DNA of 47,727 nt from CAYIYO01 sp964367715 (GCA_964367715.1 CAYIYO010000010.1:1-47727), one strand, 5' to 3'; shown: positions 1 through 8,639, counted from the stretch's first letter. The notes: generated from the letters alone by a model not told the origin. Program-made: numbers and translations.

Positions 1-16
1 TTGTATAAAAGATTTA

Positions 17-109
17 TGAGTTTTTAGCTTGACGCGTATGCGCTGCCGCGATGAATGCATAAAAACAATGCCCACGCCTTAAGTGATGTCCCCCGTGACC
101 GATTACGAA
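17..109. repeat. Dispersed intergenic repeat, copy A
   Basis: This stretch holds the core GAATGCATAAAAA followed by TGCCCACGCCTTAAG, which recurs at 6896-6960 and 13633-13706. Copy A ends with CCCCGTGACCGATTACG, which is close to the reverse complement of the start of the 13633 copy (CGTAACCGATCACGGGG), so the full element appears to have inverted ends. It lies just beyond the 3' end of the leftward gene at 119-1291. Function is unknown; it could be a non-autonomous element or a REP-like family. Confidence 0.6.
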
Positions 110-118
110 TAATTAAAT

Positions 119-1291
119 TTAATGATAGAGAGCAGCAACTTGGGTACTAGTTGCTGTATTCTTGGTCTTTGAAATCACATCTTCAGCAAATAAAATAGAG
201 TTTTTGAACTCATTATGCTTTGCTCTTTGGTAGAGGAATCGTCCCAGCGATACACAAGCATTTGTCATGCTGACAGAAAGGATAACTGGGACAATCGTCA
301 CAGCAAGAGGACATGCAGCAATGATATAGGGAGAAGCGAATAGAAGACTACCTACAACCGCTCCCACTGTTCCGTTGATAATCGAGAGTGTATTCACCAC
401 GATACTCGATTTTACACGTCCACGTAACGCATTTCGGCATTGTAAAACTCTGCCTTTCGCCGCTATCTTTTCTAGCGGTGAGGCACTATTGTTTTGCAAT
501 ATGTTTAATGCACCAATCGCCACGCTGTTTACTCTCTCGCGTAAACTATTTGCTTCTACGCCGAAATGCTTTGCAATCGACTGATCGTTCATCGTCTCTT
601 CCTTCGCAACATACTCAAAAAACGTTCGGTATTGAGCTATATCTTCAACTGAAAAATCACATCCAACATCGCCAATAAGGTTCTCAAATTTAGTATCTAA
701 CGCATTGTTTTCTATCCATGCTTTAATCCCTGCAACAACGTTGATCCCGTGTAAGATCACCCCGACCAATCCAAAAGGAGTAATATATTTTAAAGCTGCA
801 AGAGGGATCGCACCAATTCTTACTAACATTTTTAAAAGGGTAACGACCGAAAAGGCAAGAAAGCTCATATTTTGACCAAGGCTAACCAAAAAATCGCCCT
901 TGGTAATTTCGCCTTTAACTAGTCCATAAATGTCACATCCAATTGTATAGAGAGCAGACGGAACCAATAAGAGCTGTCCAAATTCCACCACAAACAAAAC
1001 GTCTTTTATGGCGGTGGTTAATTCGCGCATAAACTCGGAGTTACGGAAAAAGGCGGAGACCGTGTTGTTGATGTTTGTCAAAACCCCGTTAGTCAAAAAC
1101 GTGAGGTAAACTCCGACCATTGCTTGACGGCCGTAGTCTTTAAATTTTTTCCACCTCCAAGAGTCTAGGGATTTATTTCCTAAATCGTCTGGATTTGTTG
1201 AAATTCGGTGGGTAGCGTCATAGACCGCACCGCTGCAAGAAGTGATACTTCCATAGCTAGCCACACCTGGTGTGATTGAAGAAACTGCCAT
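119..1291 (-). CDS. Hypothetical multi-pass membrane protein
   Basis: About 390 residues, not recognised. I start it at the ATG at 1291 because AAAAAGG lies nine bases upstream; a TTG nine bases earlier is possible but sits on that ribosome site. No signal peptide is visible. The Ser/Thr-rich N-terminus is followed by three hydrophobic zones at roughly residues 95-125, 135-195 and 300-360, with a charged helical stretch (about 200-290) between. This layout resembles large chlamydial inclusion-membrane or type III secreted membrane proteins, but that is only a shape argument. It is separated from the next leftward gene by about 90 AT-rich bases. Confidence 0.7.
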   Translation of the reverse strand: MAVSSITPGVASYGSITSCSGAVYDATHRISTNPDDLGNKSLDSWRWKKFKDYGRQAMVGVYLTFLTNGVLTNINNTVSAFFRNSEFMRELTTAIKDVLFVVEFGQLLLVPSALYTIGCDIYGLVKGEITKGDFLVSLGQNMSFLAFSVVTLLKMLVRIGAIPLAALKYITPFGLVGVILHGINVVAGIKAWIENNALDTKFENLIGDVGCDFSVEDIAQYRTFFEYVAKEETMNDQSIAKHFGVEANSLRERVNSVAIGALNILQNNSASPLEKIAAKGRVLQCRNALRGRVKSSIVVNTLSIINGTVGAVVGSLLFASPYIIAACPLAVTIVPVILSVSMTNACVSLGRFLYQRAKHNEFKNSILFAEDVISKTKNTATSTQVAALYH

Positions 1292-1384
1292 TACAAACAA
1301 CCTTTTTAATTTATATAATATAATTATAAAATATAAATGTTAAAAGGCGATAAATTATTTGCAAAGACTATATTAATAAATTAA

Positions 1385-3556
1385 TTATTTTAATTCTAAT
1401 ATAATCTGATAGGACTCAAAGTCATATGACCACTTCCAAGAAGAACTTTCCACCTTTTTTTTGTCAAAAACGACCTCTTTTCCCTCATTTTTTGCTGTCC
1501 AGCACCATCCATCTGGCACTTTAATGGTGATATTGCCATTAAACACCACATTTTCGGCTATAAATTCCGCATTTCCTTCTAAAAAAACCTCTAAAGCTTC
1601 TCGTCGTGCAATTTTTCCGCTCCAATAGCAGTTTTCGGCTTTGGAATCGATTCCCCTATTGCGGACTCTGATATTTTTGAGGAGGCAACGTCCTCCTTGA
1701 TTTTGGTAGGAAATAGTGCCTTTTTCGTCTTTTTTGCCGAGGGGCGAGTCGGCTTTGATAATAAGACTACCATCCAGGATAAGGCTTTCTATGTGGACTT
1801 CGGAGAGCTCAAGCTGTAGCTCTGCTCCTTTTTCAAATTTTCCTCCCTGGATTTTTTGACCGATCACTTCGAATAAAGGCCCTAAGCCGGGATGGTATTC
1901 GAAGATAAAGGAAGGACCCTCTCTCAAAAATTCATCTTCTTCTTGAACTTTTGGAACCTCTACGTTGCAATAATTTTTTAAAAGATCGTAGGCATTATGC
2001 ATGCGTTCATAAAAAGCGCCCTCAGGGGTACCAATTGCGGATTCTCCTTTTTTGTAGAGACTTTTTGTGAAGGCGCTGGTTTTGCGGCGCGTGTTGTAGG
2101 TGACGAAGGTTTGAAGTTTATTTTGTTCGCCCTTTTCAAGGGGTTTTGGAAAAGAATCGGTCAGAAAATCGGCCACATTTTGCATCGTTGATTCTAGACG
2201 ACCGCCTTTTATTTCTCTTTTTTCGCCTTCTGCATCTGTGTAAAGCACAGTACTCTTCATGTTGATGAGCATTCCAGGGATGGGAGCATTTTGTGCCTTT
2301 TCTCGCATTTTTTGAAGGTCGACAAACAAAATGTTTGTGTTGCTTGGAAAGAGGGAATATTTGCCGTTAGGAGTCGTAGGGGCATCTTCGATGCCACGTT
2401 TTTTAAATTCTGTGTATTCAATGTTAGTAATCCCGCATGAGACACCTTCTGCGCCTTTCTTTTCCACCATGACAAGCATTCCTTCGGCGGAGTTGACATA
2501 GCGGGGGCATGAGGCAACACCGAACGCTTTGTCGTCCTGAAATCCAACTCCTGCAAGCGCAAGGAGACCATGGTCTGTTCCGGCTAAAGGATTATTAATT
2601 TGGCGTACGAGAAATTTTTTTCGTCCTAACGAAGAAAACCAGTCGAAGATGCCTTGACGTAGGGCTTCTCTCCAAATGACCCCATGCCCACCCGGCTTAG
2701 CTAACATTTTCAGTGGCTCCGTCATGACCCAATTTCCTTCTATTGTAAGGACAGGGACGGATGGTTGGACAAAAAAACGAAAAGAGTCTTTAGGGCGTCC
2801 AAACCACTGTGCTTTTTCACACACTTCGAGAATACGAGCGTGATTGTTTTTTTCGTTCGACGTCATCATGGCGATAGGAGTGCAGACTTGTTTGCCTGTT
2901 AATTTGAAATAGAGAAATTCGCGGGCTTGCAAATCGCGGATTAATCCTTCTAGAAGATTGCCTTCGCCGAAAGGGAGGAGTGCGGCAGGTAAAGGTTCAT
3001 TTGTAAGGGGATCGATTAAATTGAGTCGATCCCCTGCTCCGCCAACAGGATAAATTTCGCCCATAAAGGGGAGAGCGTCGATTCCCTCTTTTATGGCTTT
3101 ATGCACCTCTATAGAGGATTTACAAAGGTCGAGTCCTTCTGGCCGATGATAAGAAAATTCGTCTTCTTTTTCGGGATTGTCTAGCTCTTGAATCAAATGT
3201 AAGACAGCGTAGTGATAGCCGATGATGCCTCCGATGGCTTGGTAAAAGTCTTCGACTTGCAACAGCTGCCTCACGAGATCTTTTAACGGATTATTAGAAG
3301 AAAATGTGTTCACTTCTCTAAATACAATGGGACCTTGACCAATGGCAATGATCGATTTAATCGCATACCGTTCTTCTGTCGATGCGTCAATAACATAATG
3401 AGAGAGAGATTTTGATTTTTTTATAAATGATAAGATACCGTCTAAATGATCTAACACTTTTTCTTTGTCTGCAATTAAAGAGGTTGAAGATAACTGGTCT
3501 AATAGTTCTTTTAACCATACTGTTTCTTCTTTTAAAGACGCTTCTTTCACTGGCAT
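1385..3556 (-). CDS. UGP3-like UDP-sugar pyrophosphorylase family protein
   Basis: About 723 residues. I start at the ATG at 3556, which has GAGGAG eight bases upstream; a longer reading frame to 3634 lacks a ribosome site. Near residue 170 is the nucleotide-binding motif YPVGGAGDRL, followed by LPAALLPFG, LLEGLIRDLQAREFLYF, MMTSNEKNNH and KPGGHGVIW. These match, from memory, the plant plastid enzyme UGP3 better than ordinary bacterial GalU or GlmU. UGP3 makes UDP-glucose for sulfolipid synthesis; no sulfolipid gene is seen here, so the substrate is open. The C-terminal 200 residues look beta-rich. It stands alone, transcribed away from the SWIB gene. Confidence 0.75.
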   Translation of the reverse strand: MPVKEASLKEETVWLKELLDQLSSTSLIADKEKVLDHLDGILSFIKKSKSLSHYVIDASTEERYAIKSIIAIGQGPIVFREVNTFSSNNPLKDLVRQLLQVEDFYQAIGGIIGYHYAVLHLIQELDNPEKEDEFSYHRPEGLDLCKSSIEVHKAIKEGIDALPFMGEIYPVGGAGDRLNLIDPLTNEPLPAALLPFGEGNLLEGLIRDLQAREFLYFKLTGKQVCTPIAMMTSNEKNNHARILEVCEKAQWFGRPKDSFRFFVQPSVPVLTIEGNWVMTEPLKMLAKPGGHGVIWREALRQGIFDWFSSLGRKKFLVRQINNPLAGTDHGLLALAGVGFQDDKAFGVASCPRYVNSAEGMLVMVEKKGAEGVSCGITNIEYTEFKKRGIEDAPTTPNGKYSLFPSNTNILFVDLQKMREKAQNAPIPGMLINMKSTVLYTDAEGEKREIKGGRLESTMQNVADFLTDSFPKPLEKGEQNKLQTFVTYNTRRKTSAFTKSLYKKGESAIGTPEGAFYERMHNAYDLLKNYCNVEVPKVQEEDEFLREGPSFIFEYHPGLGPLFEVIGQKIQGGKFEKGAELQLELSEVHIESLILDGSLIIKADSPLGKKDEKGTISYQNQGGRCLLKNIRVRNRGIDSKAENCYWSGKIARREALEVFLEGNAEFIAENVVFNGNITIKVPDGWCWTAKNEGKEVVFDKKKVESSSWKWSYDFESYQIILELK

Positions 3557-3765
3557 TTCAGCTACTCCTCGGTATATATAGAAAAGGTGAGTGGATTTGG
3601 TAGTACGATGCAATGGAATCGAGGTAAAAAGCAAGAATTTCTATCTTGCTAAGACACTCCTAGAAAAAAGCCTATAACTCATTGGTTTTCAGGATATAAA
3701 ACATTGTCTTTCTTGAAAATTAATCGAATTTAATTTTTCAATGATTAATCGCAAGCAGGATTTAT

Positions 3766-3793
3766 TTGACTATTAAATACCAGTAGCGATAAA
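3766..3793 (+). promoter_or_regulatory. Candidate sigma-70 type promoter for the SWIB gene
   Basis: TTGACT at 3766-3771 and GATAAA at 3788-3793 are spaced by 16 bases, about 65 bases before the SWIB start codon. The match is moderate and the upstream DNA is AT-rich, so chance is possible. Confidence 0.35.
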
Positions 3794-3858
3794 AGGATTC
3801 CCTAGAGACACTTCACTGTGGATTACGTTACTTTTGATACTCAACCAAGGAAAAAATA

Positions 3859-4149
3859 ATGCCAACAAAAGCACCAGCGAAAGCGCCAGCAGCAAAAAGC
3901 TCTAAGCCATCCGCGTTCATGAAGCCAGTGACACCTAGCGATGCTCTCGCAGAAGTGGTAGGAAAAGGCCCAATGCCACGTACAGAGATCACAAAAAAAC
4001 TGTGGGACTACATTAAAAAACACGATCTACAAGATCCAAAAAACAAACGTAACATCAATCCTGATGCGAAACTTGCAAAAGTTTTCGGTTCTTCAGCATC
4101 AATTGACATGTTCAAGATGACAAGCAAAATTTCTAAGCACCTAAGCTAG
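3859..4149 (+). CDS. SWIB/MDM2 domain chromatin-type protein
   Basis: A 96-residue protein. The first 20 residues are rich in Lys, Ala and Pro, like a histone tail. The remainder is a SWIB domain with MPRTEITKKLWDYIKKHDLQ, then KNKRNINPDAKL and a hydrophobic end. AAGGA lies seven bases before the ATG. Chlamydiae are unusual bacteria in having SWIB domains, one as this short protein (CT460 in C. trachomatis) and one fused to topoisomerase I; a role in nucleoid condensation has been proposed. The neighbours lpxG and ispD reproduce the CT460-CT462 order, which supports orthology. A strong terminator follows, so it is probably its own transcript. Confidence 0.92.
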   Translation: MPTKAPAKAPAAKSSKPSAFMKPVTPSDALAEVVGKGPMPRTEITKKLWDYIKKHDLQDPKNKRNINPDAKLAKVFGSSASIDMFKMTSKISKHLS

Positions 4150-4157
4150 TCTCTATC

Positions 4158-4184
4158 GCCCCCTACCCTGTAGGGGGCTTTTTT
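4158..4184 (+). terminator. Rho-independent terminator after the SWIB gene
   Basis: A nine-base-pair stem GCCCCCTAC / GTAGGGGGC with a three-base loop is followed by six T. Confidence 0.9.
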
Positions 4185-4228
4185 CTAACTCTTTTCTATT
4201 ATCCCCCCTTTCGTTATCCTTCTTTTCT

Positions 4229-5206
4229 ATGAAAACAAAACAATTTACTTCGCGCCTTGCGGATGGACTTTGGGACCTTTGGTGTCTGCTCTCACTTATC
4301 GGCATTTGGCCCCGCTTCATCGAACCCAATCTTTTGGTAACGAAAAGGCTCTCTCTTCCAATTAAAAATCTTTCCAAAGAAATTAAAATATTTTCTTTTA
4401 GTGACCTCCATATTCACCCTAAAATGCCACAATGGCATCTCGATCGCTTAATAAAAAAAGTTAAAGAGGAACAACCTGACCTCATTTTTTTTACCGGGGA
4501 TTTTATTTGCAATGCGACACTCGACGACGAAAAACGGTTGTTGGCATTTTTGAATGCCTTTCCTCACGCCCGTTATGGAAATTTTACTATTCCCGGCAAC
4601 CATGATTACGCTAGCTTTCTGGGAATCAGTCAGGAGGGCGAATACGATGTCATTACAGAAAAAAAAGGGTCTTCTTTGATTGGAAAAGGCTTTCGCCGCC
4701 TTTTTTTTCCTCCACCTATCAAAGGAAAAGTCACCGCAGAAGCAAAGTTAACACCGCTGCATCAAGGATTAAAAAAGCTATTAGAGTCGACGCCTTTTCG
4801 CCTTTTAGATAATGAAACCGTGCGCATCCCCCTTGCTGACTCCTCATTAAACATCTGCGGACTTGGTGAATACACAGGAGGACAAACACTCCCCTCTCGC
4901 GCCTTTGAAGAGTATGATCGTTCCGCTCCTGGTATTATCCTTCTTCACAATCCGGATGGCATTCCCCTCCTTAACGACTTTCCGGGAGAGCTTATTCTCT
5001 GCGGCCATACGCATGGGGGGCAAATCAACCTTCCCTGGATCTGCCAACGCCTTGCCCTGATGGAGCATCCTCATTATAAGCGCGGATTAATTAAAGAAAA
5101 AAATCGATGGATCTATATTTCTCGTGGTGTGGGGGCGGTGATGCGTTTTCGCTGGTTTTCTCTTCCCGAAATCCTTATCCTAACGTTAAAAAATGAGGAA
5201 ACCTGA
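4229..5206 (+). CDS. lpxG: UDP-2,3-diacylglucosamine pyrophosphatase LpxG (metallophosphoesterase)
   Basis: A 325-residue calcineurin-like phosphoesterase. Metal-binding motifs are all present: D59-L-H61 and H63, G90-D91, G123-N-H-D126, H240, and G259-H-T-H262. A hydrophobic N-terminal stretch (about 14-36) precedes the domain and would keep it at the membrane. CT461 of C. trachomatis, in the same gene position, was shown to be LpxG, which splits UDP-2,3-diacylglucosamine to lipid X in lipid A synthesis and replaces LpxH/LpxI. The assignment here rests on family and gene order. The stop codon overlaps the ispD start by one base (TGATG), indicating translational coupling. Confidence 0.85.
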   Translation: MKTKQFTSRLADGLWDLWCLLSLIGIWPRFIEPNLLVTKRLSLPIKNLSKEIKIFSFSDLHIHPKMPQWHLDRLIKKVKEEQPDLIFFTGDFICNATLDDEKRLLAFLNAFPHARYGNFTIPGNHDYASFLGISQEGEYDVITEKKGSSLIGKGFRRLFFPPPIKGKVTAEAKLTPLHQGLKKLLESTPFRLLDNETVRIPLADSSLNICGLGEYTGGQTLPSRAFEEYDRSAPGIILLHNPDGIPLLNDFPGELILCGHTHGGQINLPWICQRLALMEHPHYKRGLIKEKNRWIYISRGVGAVMRFRWFSLPEILILTLKNEET

Positions 5207-5889
5207 TGAGCTCCCCTTTCCATGCGACAATTATTCTTCTAGCCGGCGGACGTGGCGCTCGCATGAATGCCGCTATCCCCAAGCAATTTCTTGAATTGCA
5301 GGGTAAGCCTGTGGTTCAACATTCTTATGAGCAATTTCTCAATCTGCCCGAAGCAATTGAAATTATTGTCGTATGCGATCCTTCCTACCGCTCCTTATTT
5401 TCAAAAGCGCCAGAAGGAAAGCTTGTTTCTTTTGCTTTGCCCGGAGAGCGACGTCAAGATTCTGTCTACAATGGCTTCATGGCAAAAAAATGTGACACGG
5501 ACCTTGTCTGCATCCATGATGCCGCACGTCCTTTTATCACAGACGATCTTATCCGTCGTGTGATGGCTTCCGCAAATGAACATGGAGCTGCCACAGCAGC
5601 CGTTCCTGTTAAGTTTACTGTTAAAGAAGCAGATCACACAGGTTTTGTCATGCGCACGCCTGACCGCTCGTTAATGTGGGAAATACAAACGCCTCAAGTG
5701 GTCCGCCCAGGCCTACTCACATTGGGATTCCATAAAGCGTTCGCAGAAAATATCACAGTGACAGACGACGTTTCTCTCATCGAAATGATCGGCCATCCCG
5801 TCAAGCTTGTGGAAGGAGGTTATATGAACCTTAAAATCACGACACCAGAAGATTTCGACCTAGCAACACAACTATTTTTGAAAAAATGA
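5206..5889 (+). CDS. ispD: 2-C-methyl-D-erythritol 4-phosphate cytidylyltransferase
   Basis: A 227-residue protein, the usual IspD length. It transfers CMP from CTP to methylerythritol phosphate in the non-mevalonate isoprenoid pathway. The CTP-binding loop LLAGGRGARM (11-20) with P25-K26-Q, the E81-R-R-Q-D-S motif, H104-D-A-A-R-P-F and the late QTPQ (161-164) are all visible. It overlaps lpxG by one base upstream and the lipoprotein gene by four bases downstream, so the three form one operon. The position matches CT462. Confidence 0.95.
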   Translation: MSSPFHATIILLAGGRGARMNAAIPKQFLELQGKPVVQHSYEQFLNLPEAIEIIVVCDPSYRSLFSKAPEGKLVSFALPGERRQDSVYNGFMAKKCDTDLVCIHDAARPFITDDLIRRVMASANEHGAATAAVPVKFTVKEADHTGFVMRTPDRSLMWEIQTPQVVRPGLLTLGFHKAFAENITVTDDVSLIEMIGHPVKLVEGGYMNLKITTPEDFDLATQLFLKK

Positions 5890-6713
5890 AAAAAAATCTA
5901 CTTTTAGTCCTTCTTTTAAGCAGCTGTTCTTCCTCTCCTGAAGTGACGCCGAGCAGCTTAAAAGTAAAAAATCAGAAAGGAGAATTTTTATACCGGACAC
6001 AAGACGAAAATCTTTTTGCCACCGTCCCTCCTACAAAAAAAAATGCAGATCCCTATCCATGGGAAAATGCCCAAGCAGGAAATCTTCCCCAAATTACTAA
6101 AGACTATTTTCGATGCAAAGGAAGCGGACTCAACCCCGAACGCCTCATTCAAGAGGAAGGCACACTAAAACGCTACTACGACTGTGGAGGAGCAGAAAAA
6201 CATAGTCTCCCTACACGGGAAGGCAAAGAATACATTTATCCGATCCTTCTCGAACTTATTAACGCGATTCAGATCCACACAAATAAACGTGTCGTGATCA
6301 CATGCGGCCATCGCTGTTCCGACCACAATGCCTACGCCGACTCCTCGAAAGAAAATCAATACTCTAAACATATGATTGGCGCAGAAGTCTCTTTCTACGT
6401 CCAAGGAATGGAATCCCAGCCAGAAAAAATCGTGGCACTCATCCAACAATTTTACAAAGAACATCCCCGCTATCGTAATGACCGCGCCTACACGGAGTTT
6501 CATCGGTATGAGCAAGGGAAAACAGCAACAGCAGTTCTCCCCTACTACAATAAAGAAATTTTTATAAAACAGTTCACTAAGGACGAAGGACGCAACTTCG
6601 ACAATCGCCACCCCTATCCTTACATTAGCATCCAAGTGCGTCACGACCGGGACCGGAATGAAAAGGTTGTTTTTTCATGGGAAAAGGCACATCGACAAAT
6701 CATTCGCTACTAA
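5886..6713 (+). CDS. Lipoprotein with a divergent M15-like peptidase domain
   Basis: A 275-residue protein. A lipoprotein signal ends at LSSC with Cys14, followed by a Ser-rich linker. The middle contains GHRCSDHNAY (141-150) then S160-K-H162-M-I-G165-A-E167 and later H206. This pattern resembles M15 D-alanyl-D-alanine carboxypeptidase domains (SGYR...HN, S-x-H-x-x-G-x-A-x-D, second His), but the usual Asp metal ligand is Glu167 and the glycine-alanine spacing is shifted. It may cleave peptidoglycan stem peptides in the periplasm or may only bind. The start overlaps ispD by four bases (ATGA). I know no name for this family. Confidence 0.7.
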   Translation: MKKNLLLVLLLSSCSSSPEVTPSSLKVKNQKGEFLYRTQDENLFATVPPTKKNADPYPWENAQAGNLPQITKDYFRCKGSGLNPERLIQEEGTLKRYYDCGGAEKHSLPTREGKEYIYPILLELINAIQIHTNKRVVITCGHRCSDHNAYADSSKENQYSKHMIGAEVSFYVQGMESQPEKIVALIQQFYKEHPRYRNDRAYTEFHRYEQGKTATAVLPYYNKEIFIKQFTKDEGRNFDNRHPYPYISIQVRHDRDRNEKVVFSWEKAHRQIIRY

Positions 6714-6770
6714 CATCATTTCCCTACACAAAAAAGACCTATTTTCGCTATGATGTTATTTCTCTCACAT

Positions 6771-6853
6771 GCCGGTGTGGCGAAATGGTAGACGCGGTAG
6801 ACTCAAAATCTACTCTTAGCAATAAGGTGCTGGTTCGAGTCCGGTCACCGGTA
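6771..6853 (+). tRNA. tRNA-Leu (CAA)
   Basis: A cloverleaf can be drawn with acceptor GCCGGTG / CACCGGT and discriminator A. The anticodon stem is GTAGA / TCTAC around loop CTCAAAA, giving anticodon CAA. A long variable arm and TTCGAGT in the T loop fit the class II leucine tRNA. CCA is not encoded. Confidence 0.95.
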
Positions 6854-6857
6854 ATTC

Positions 6858-6893
6858 AAACCGAATAGTTCCCATGAGCTATTCGGTTTTTTT
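6858..6893 (+). terminator. Terminator after tRNA-Leu
   Basis: An eleven-base-pair stem AAACCGAATAG / CTATTCGGTTT with a ten-base loop runs into a T tract. Confidence 0.85.
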
Positions 6894-6895
6894 AT

Positions 6896-6960
6896 GGGGT
6901 CGGTCGTAAGTTTTTCATCGCAGCAACGCAATGCATAAAAAAAGTGCCCACGCTTTACAC
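6896..6960. repeat. Dispersed intergenic repeat, copy B
   Basis: GGGGTCGGTCGTAAG, TTTTTCATCGC and AATGCATAAAAAAAGTGCCCACGC match the copy at 13633-13706 in order and, in their second half, the copy at 17-109. It lies just after the tRNA-Leu terminator. Confidence 0.6.
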
Positions 6961-6981
6961 CCACTAATAAAAGAATAATAA

Positions 6982-7341
6982 ATGATTGTGTATGTCTATC
7001 ACAAATGTTCGACCTGCAAAGAAGCACTTCGTTTTCTTGAAAAGACCAAAGGAAAAGGGAATTTTTCCGTCAAAGAAATTACGGTAACGCCTCCTTCATT
7101 GGAAGAGCTTCAGCAAATGTTGAAATTTCAGAAGGGACATCTTAAGAAGCTTTTCAACACCTCCGGACAACTTTACCGCGAACGTCAACTCAGTCAAAAA
7201 ATAAATGACATGCCGTTTGAAGATGCTTTAATGCTTTTAACTCAGGAAGGAATGCTCGTGAAACGTCCCTTTCTGCTAACAGAAGAGACAGGTTTGGTTG
7301 GCTTTAATGAAGAGTTATGGTTGAAAATTTTGAAAAACTGA
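6982..7341 (+). CDS. ArsC/Spx/YffB-family thioredoxin-fold protein
   Basis: A 119-residue protein, the usual family length. It opens with YHKCSTCKEAL, giving a C9-x-x-C12 redox pair, and later has VKRPFLL, the conserved Lys-Arg-Pro near the end of ArsC-like folds. Members include arsenate reductases, the regulator Spx and uncharacterised YffB proteins. No arsenic resistance gene is nearby, so a thiol reductase role is as likely as arsenate reduction. The ribosome site is weak. It appears to be a single gene. Confidence 0.85.
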   Translation: MIVYVYHKCSTCKEALRFLEKTKGKGNFSVKEITVTPPSLEELQQMLKFQKGHLKKLFNTSGQLYRERQLSQKINDMPFEDALMLLTQEGMLVKRPFLLTEETGLVGFNEELWLKILKN

Positions 7342-7507
7342 AGTTGACAATTTTTTCAAAAAAATTCACTTTATACGATACACGCGGATACACAAGTGAA
7401 TTCAAAAATTGGCTTTTTTAGTATGTCAAAGCGCCGGGATTCACATCGCTCAAAAACCGGTTCTTGATTCCATTTGTGTATAACTTAAACGAAAAAGGGA
7501 TAACAAA

Positions 7508-7846
7508 ATGAAAACAGTTTCAACAATTTTCATCAAATTTTTTGCTGTAGGGGCATTCGTATTTCAAGGAAATTTAATTGCTGCCCCTACGACGCAGCCA
7601 ACTTCTGTAGAAGTTCTTTCTGATGGATCTCAGCGCATTCATAGCGAAGATGGAACGATCATTGAAGAAAATACAGATGGCTCTAAGCTTATAAAAAAAC
7701 CGGATGGAACGACTGTTCAGATCAATTCTGATGGTTCAAAAACGATTAAAAATCCAAATGGCACGACCGTTGACATCAAAATAGATGGAGCGAAGCATGT
7801 TCAGAATGCGGATGGCACAACAATAGACGTGAAGCCTGGTCATTAA
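7508..7846 (+). CDS. Secreted protein with G-box-like beta repeats
   Basis: A 112-residue protein. Residues 1-26 form a signal peptide ending near LIAAP. The mature part is a series of about five units of 16-18 residues built on DGTTVxIxxDGSKxIxNPDG, with small shifts. Such Asn/Asp-Gly repeats predict an extended single-layer beta sheet and resemble the G-box repeats of the TCP10 C-terminal domain known from centriole proteins. Use in adhesion, surface structure or polymer binding is a guess. AAAGGGATAAC before the ATG serves as ribosome site. It is flanked by 150-base gaps and seems monocistronic. Confidence 0.75.
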   Translation: MKTVSTIFIKFFAVGAFVFQGNLIAAPTTQPTSVEVLSDGSQRIHSEDGTIIEENTDGSKLIKKPDGTTVQINSDGSKTIKNPNGTTVDIKIDGAKHVQNADGTTIDVKPGH

Positions 7847-7986
7847 TTCCAACTTTTATGGGGTGCGGCGTTGTCTAGCCGTCGCATTCCATCATCCGTT
7901 TCTCTTTCCCTTCATTTTTTCATTTAAATTAAAAAAATAAATTTATATTGTCACCTTTTCGTACACACAAAACAAAAAGGAATGAC

Positions 7987-8613
7987 ATGAAATATATTTA
8001 TGAATTTATCGGAACATTTTTCCTCGTCTTTACTGTGGGAATGGTCGTATTGGCACCGAATGCTGTTGGACTTTGGGCACCTTTAGCGATCGGATCTGCA
8101 CTTGCTGTGATGGTCTTTGCAGGAGGACACGTTTCTGGCGGGCATTATAATCCTGCTGTTTCTTTCGCTGTTTTCTTGAGAAAGAGACTTTCTGTGCAAG
8201 AGTTGGGATTGTACTGGATCGCACAGGTGATTGGCGGAATTGCTGCAGCTTTCTTAGTGTTATATTTGAAAGATAATAAGATGGGAACTCCTTTGGAGCT
8301 TCAGCCGATAAAAGCGCTAGTTGTTGAATTTTTGTTTACCTTTGCGTTGTGCTTTGTGGTGTTGAATGTGGCAACAGCAAAGGCAACTGCGGGTAATTCT
8401 TATTTTGGCTGGGCGATCGGATTCACTGTCCTTGTAGGCGCTTACTGCGTGGGAACGATCTCAAGCGGAGCATTCAATCCAGCGGTAGCGATCGGAGCAA
8501 GCATATTAAATCTCAGTCATTGGTCAAATCTTTGGGTTTATCTGGTTGGAAACTTTGCAGGAGCAGCTGTTGCCGCTTTGACATTTAATGCTGCACATCC
8601 AAAAGAATTATAA
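7987..8613 (+). CDS. Aquaporin family channel (MIP) with atypical second NPA
   Basis: A 208-residue protein with six membrane helices. I start at the ATG at 7987, preceded by AAAGGA; a TTG frame reaches further upstream but lacks a site. The first half-helix has GGHVSGGHYNPAV and the second SGAFNPAVAIG. In most aquaporins the second NPA is followed by the Arg of the selectivity filter; here it is Val. The channel may therefore pass solutes other than water. His in GGHYNPA resembles AqpZ-type proteins. The next gene starts 27 bases after the stop, so they could share a transcript. Confidence 0.88.
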   Translation: MKYIYEFIGTFFLVFTVGMVVLAPNAVGLWAPLAIGSALAVMVFAGGHVSGGHYNPAVSFAVFLRKRLSVQELGLYWIAQVIGGIAAAFLVLYLKDNKMGTPLELQPIKALVVEFLFTFALCFVVLNVATAKATAGNSYFGWAIGFTVLVGAYCVGTISSGAFNPAVAIGASILNLSHWSNLWVYLVGNFAGAAVAALTFNAAHPKEL

Positions 8614-8639
8614 TGATTAAATTCAGAAGGATCACATCT

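Noticed and set aside
6165..6644. 159-codon frame opposite the lipoprotein gene
   Set aside because: Antisense shadow; the + strand gene has a lipobox, operon overlap and family motifs.
6677..6868. Frame overlapping tRNA-Leu
   Set aside because: It translates the tRNA itself and has no independent support.
7342..7400. TTGACA before the beta-repeat gene as promoter
   Set aside because: The nearest TATACG lies 22 bases on, too far for a normal spacer.
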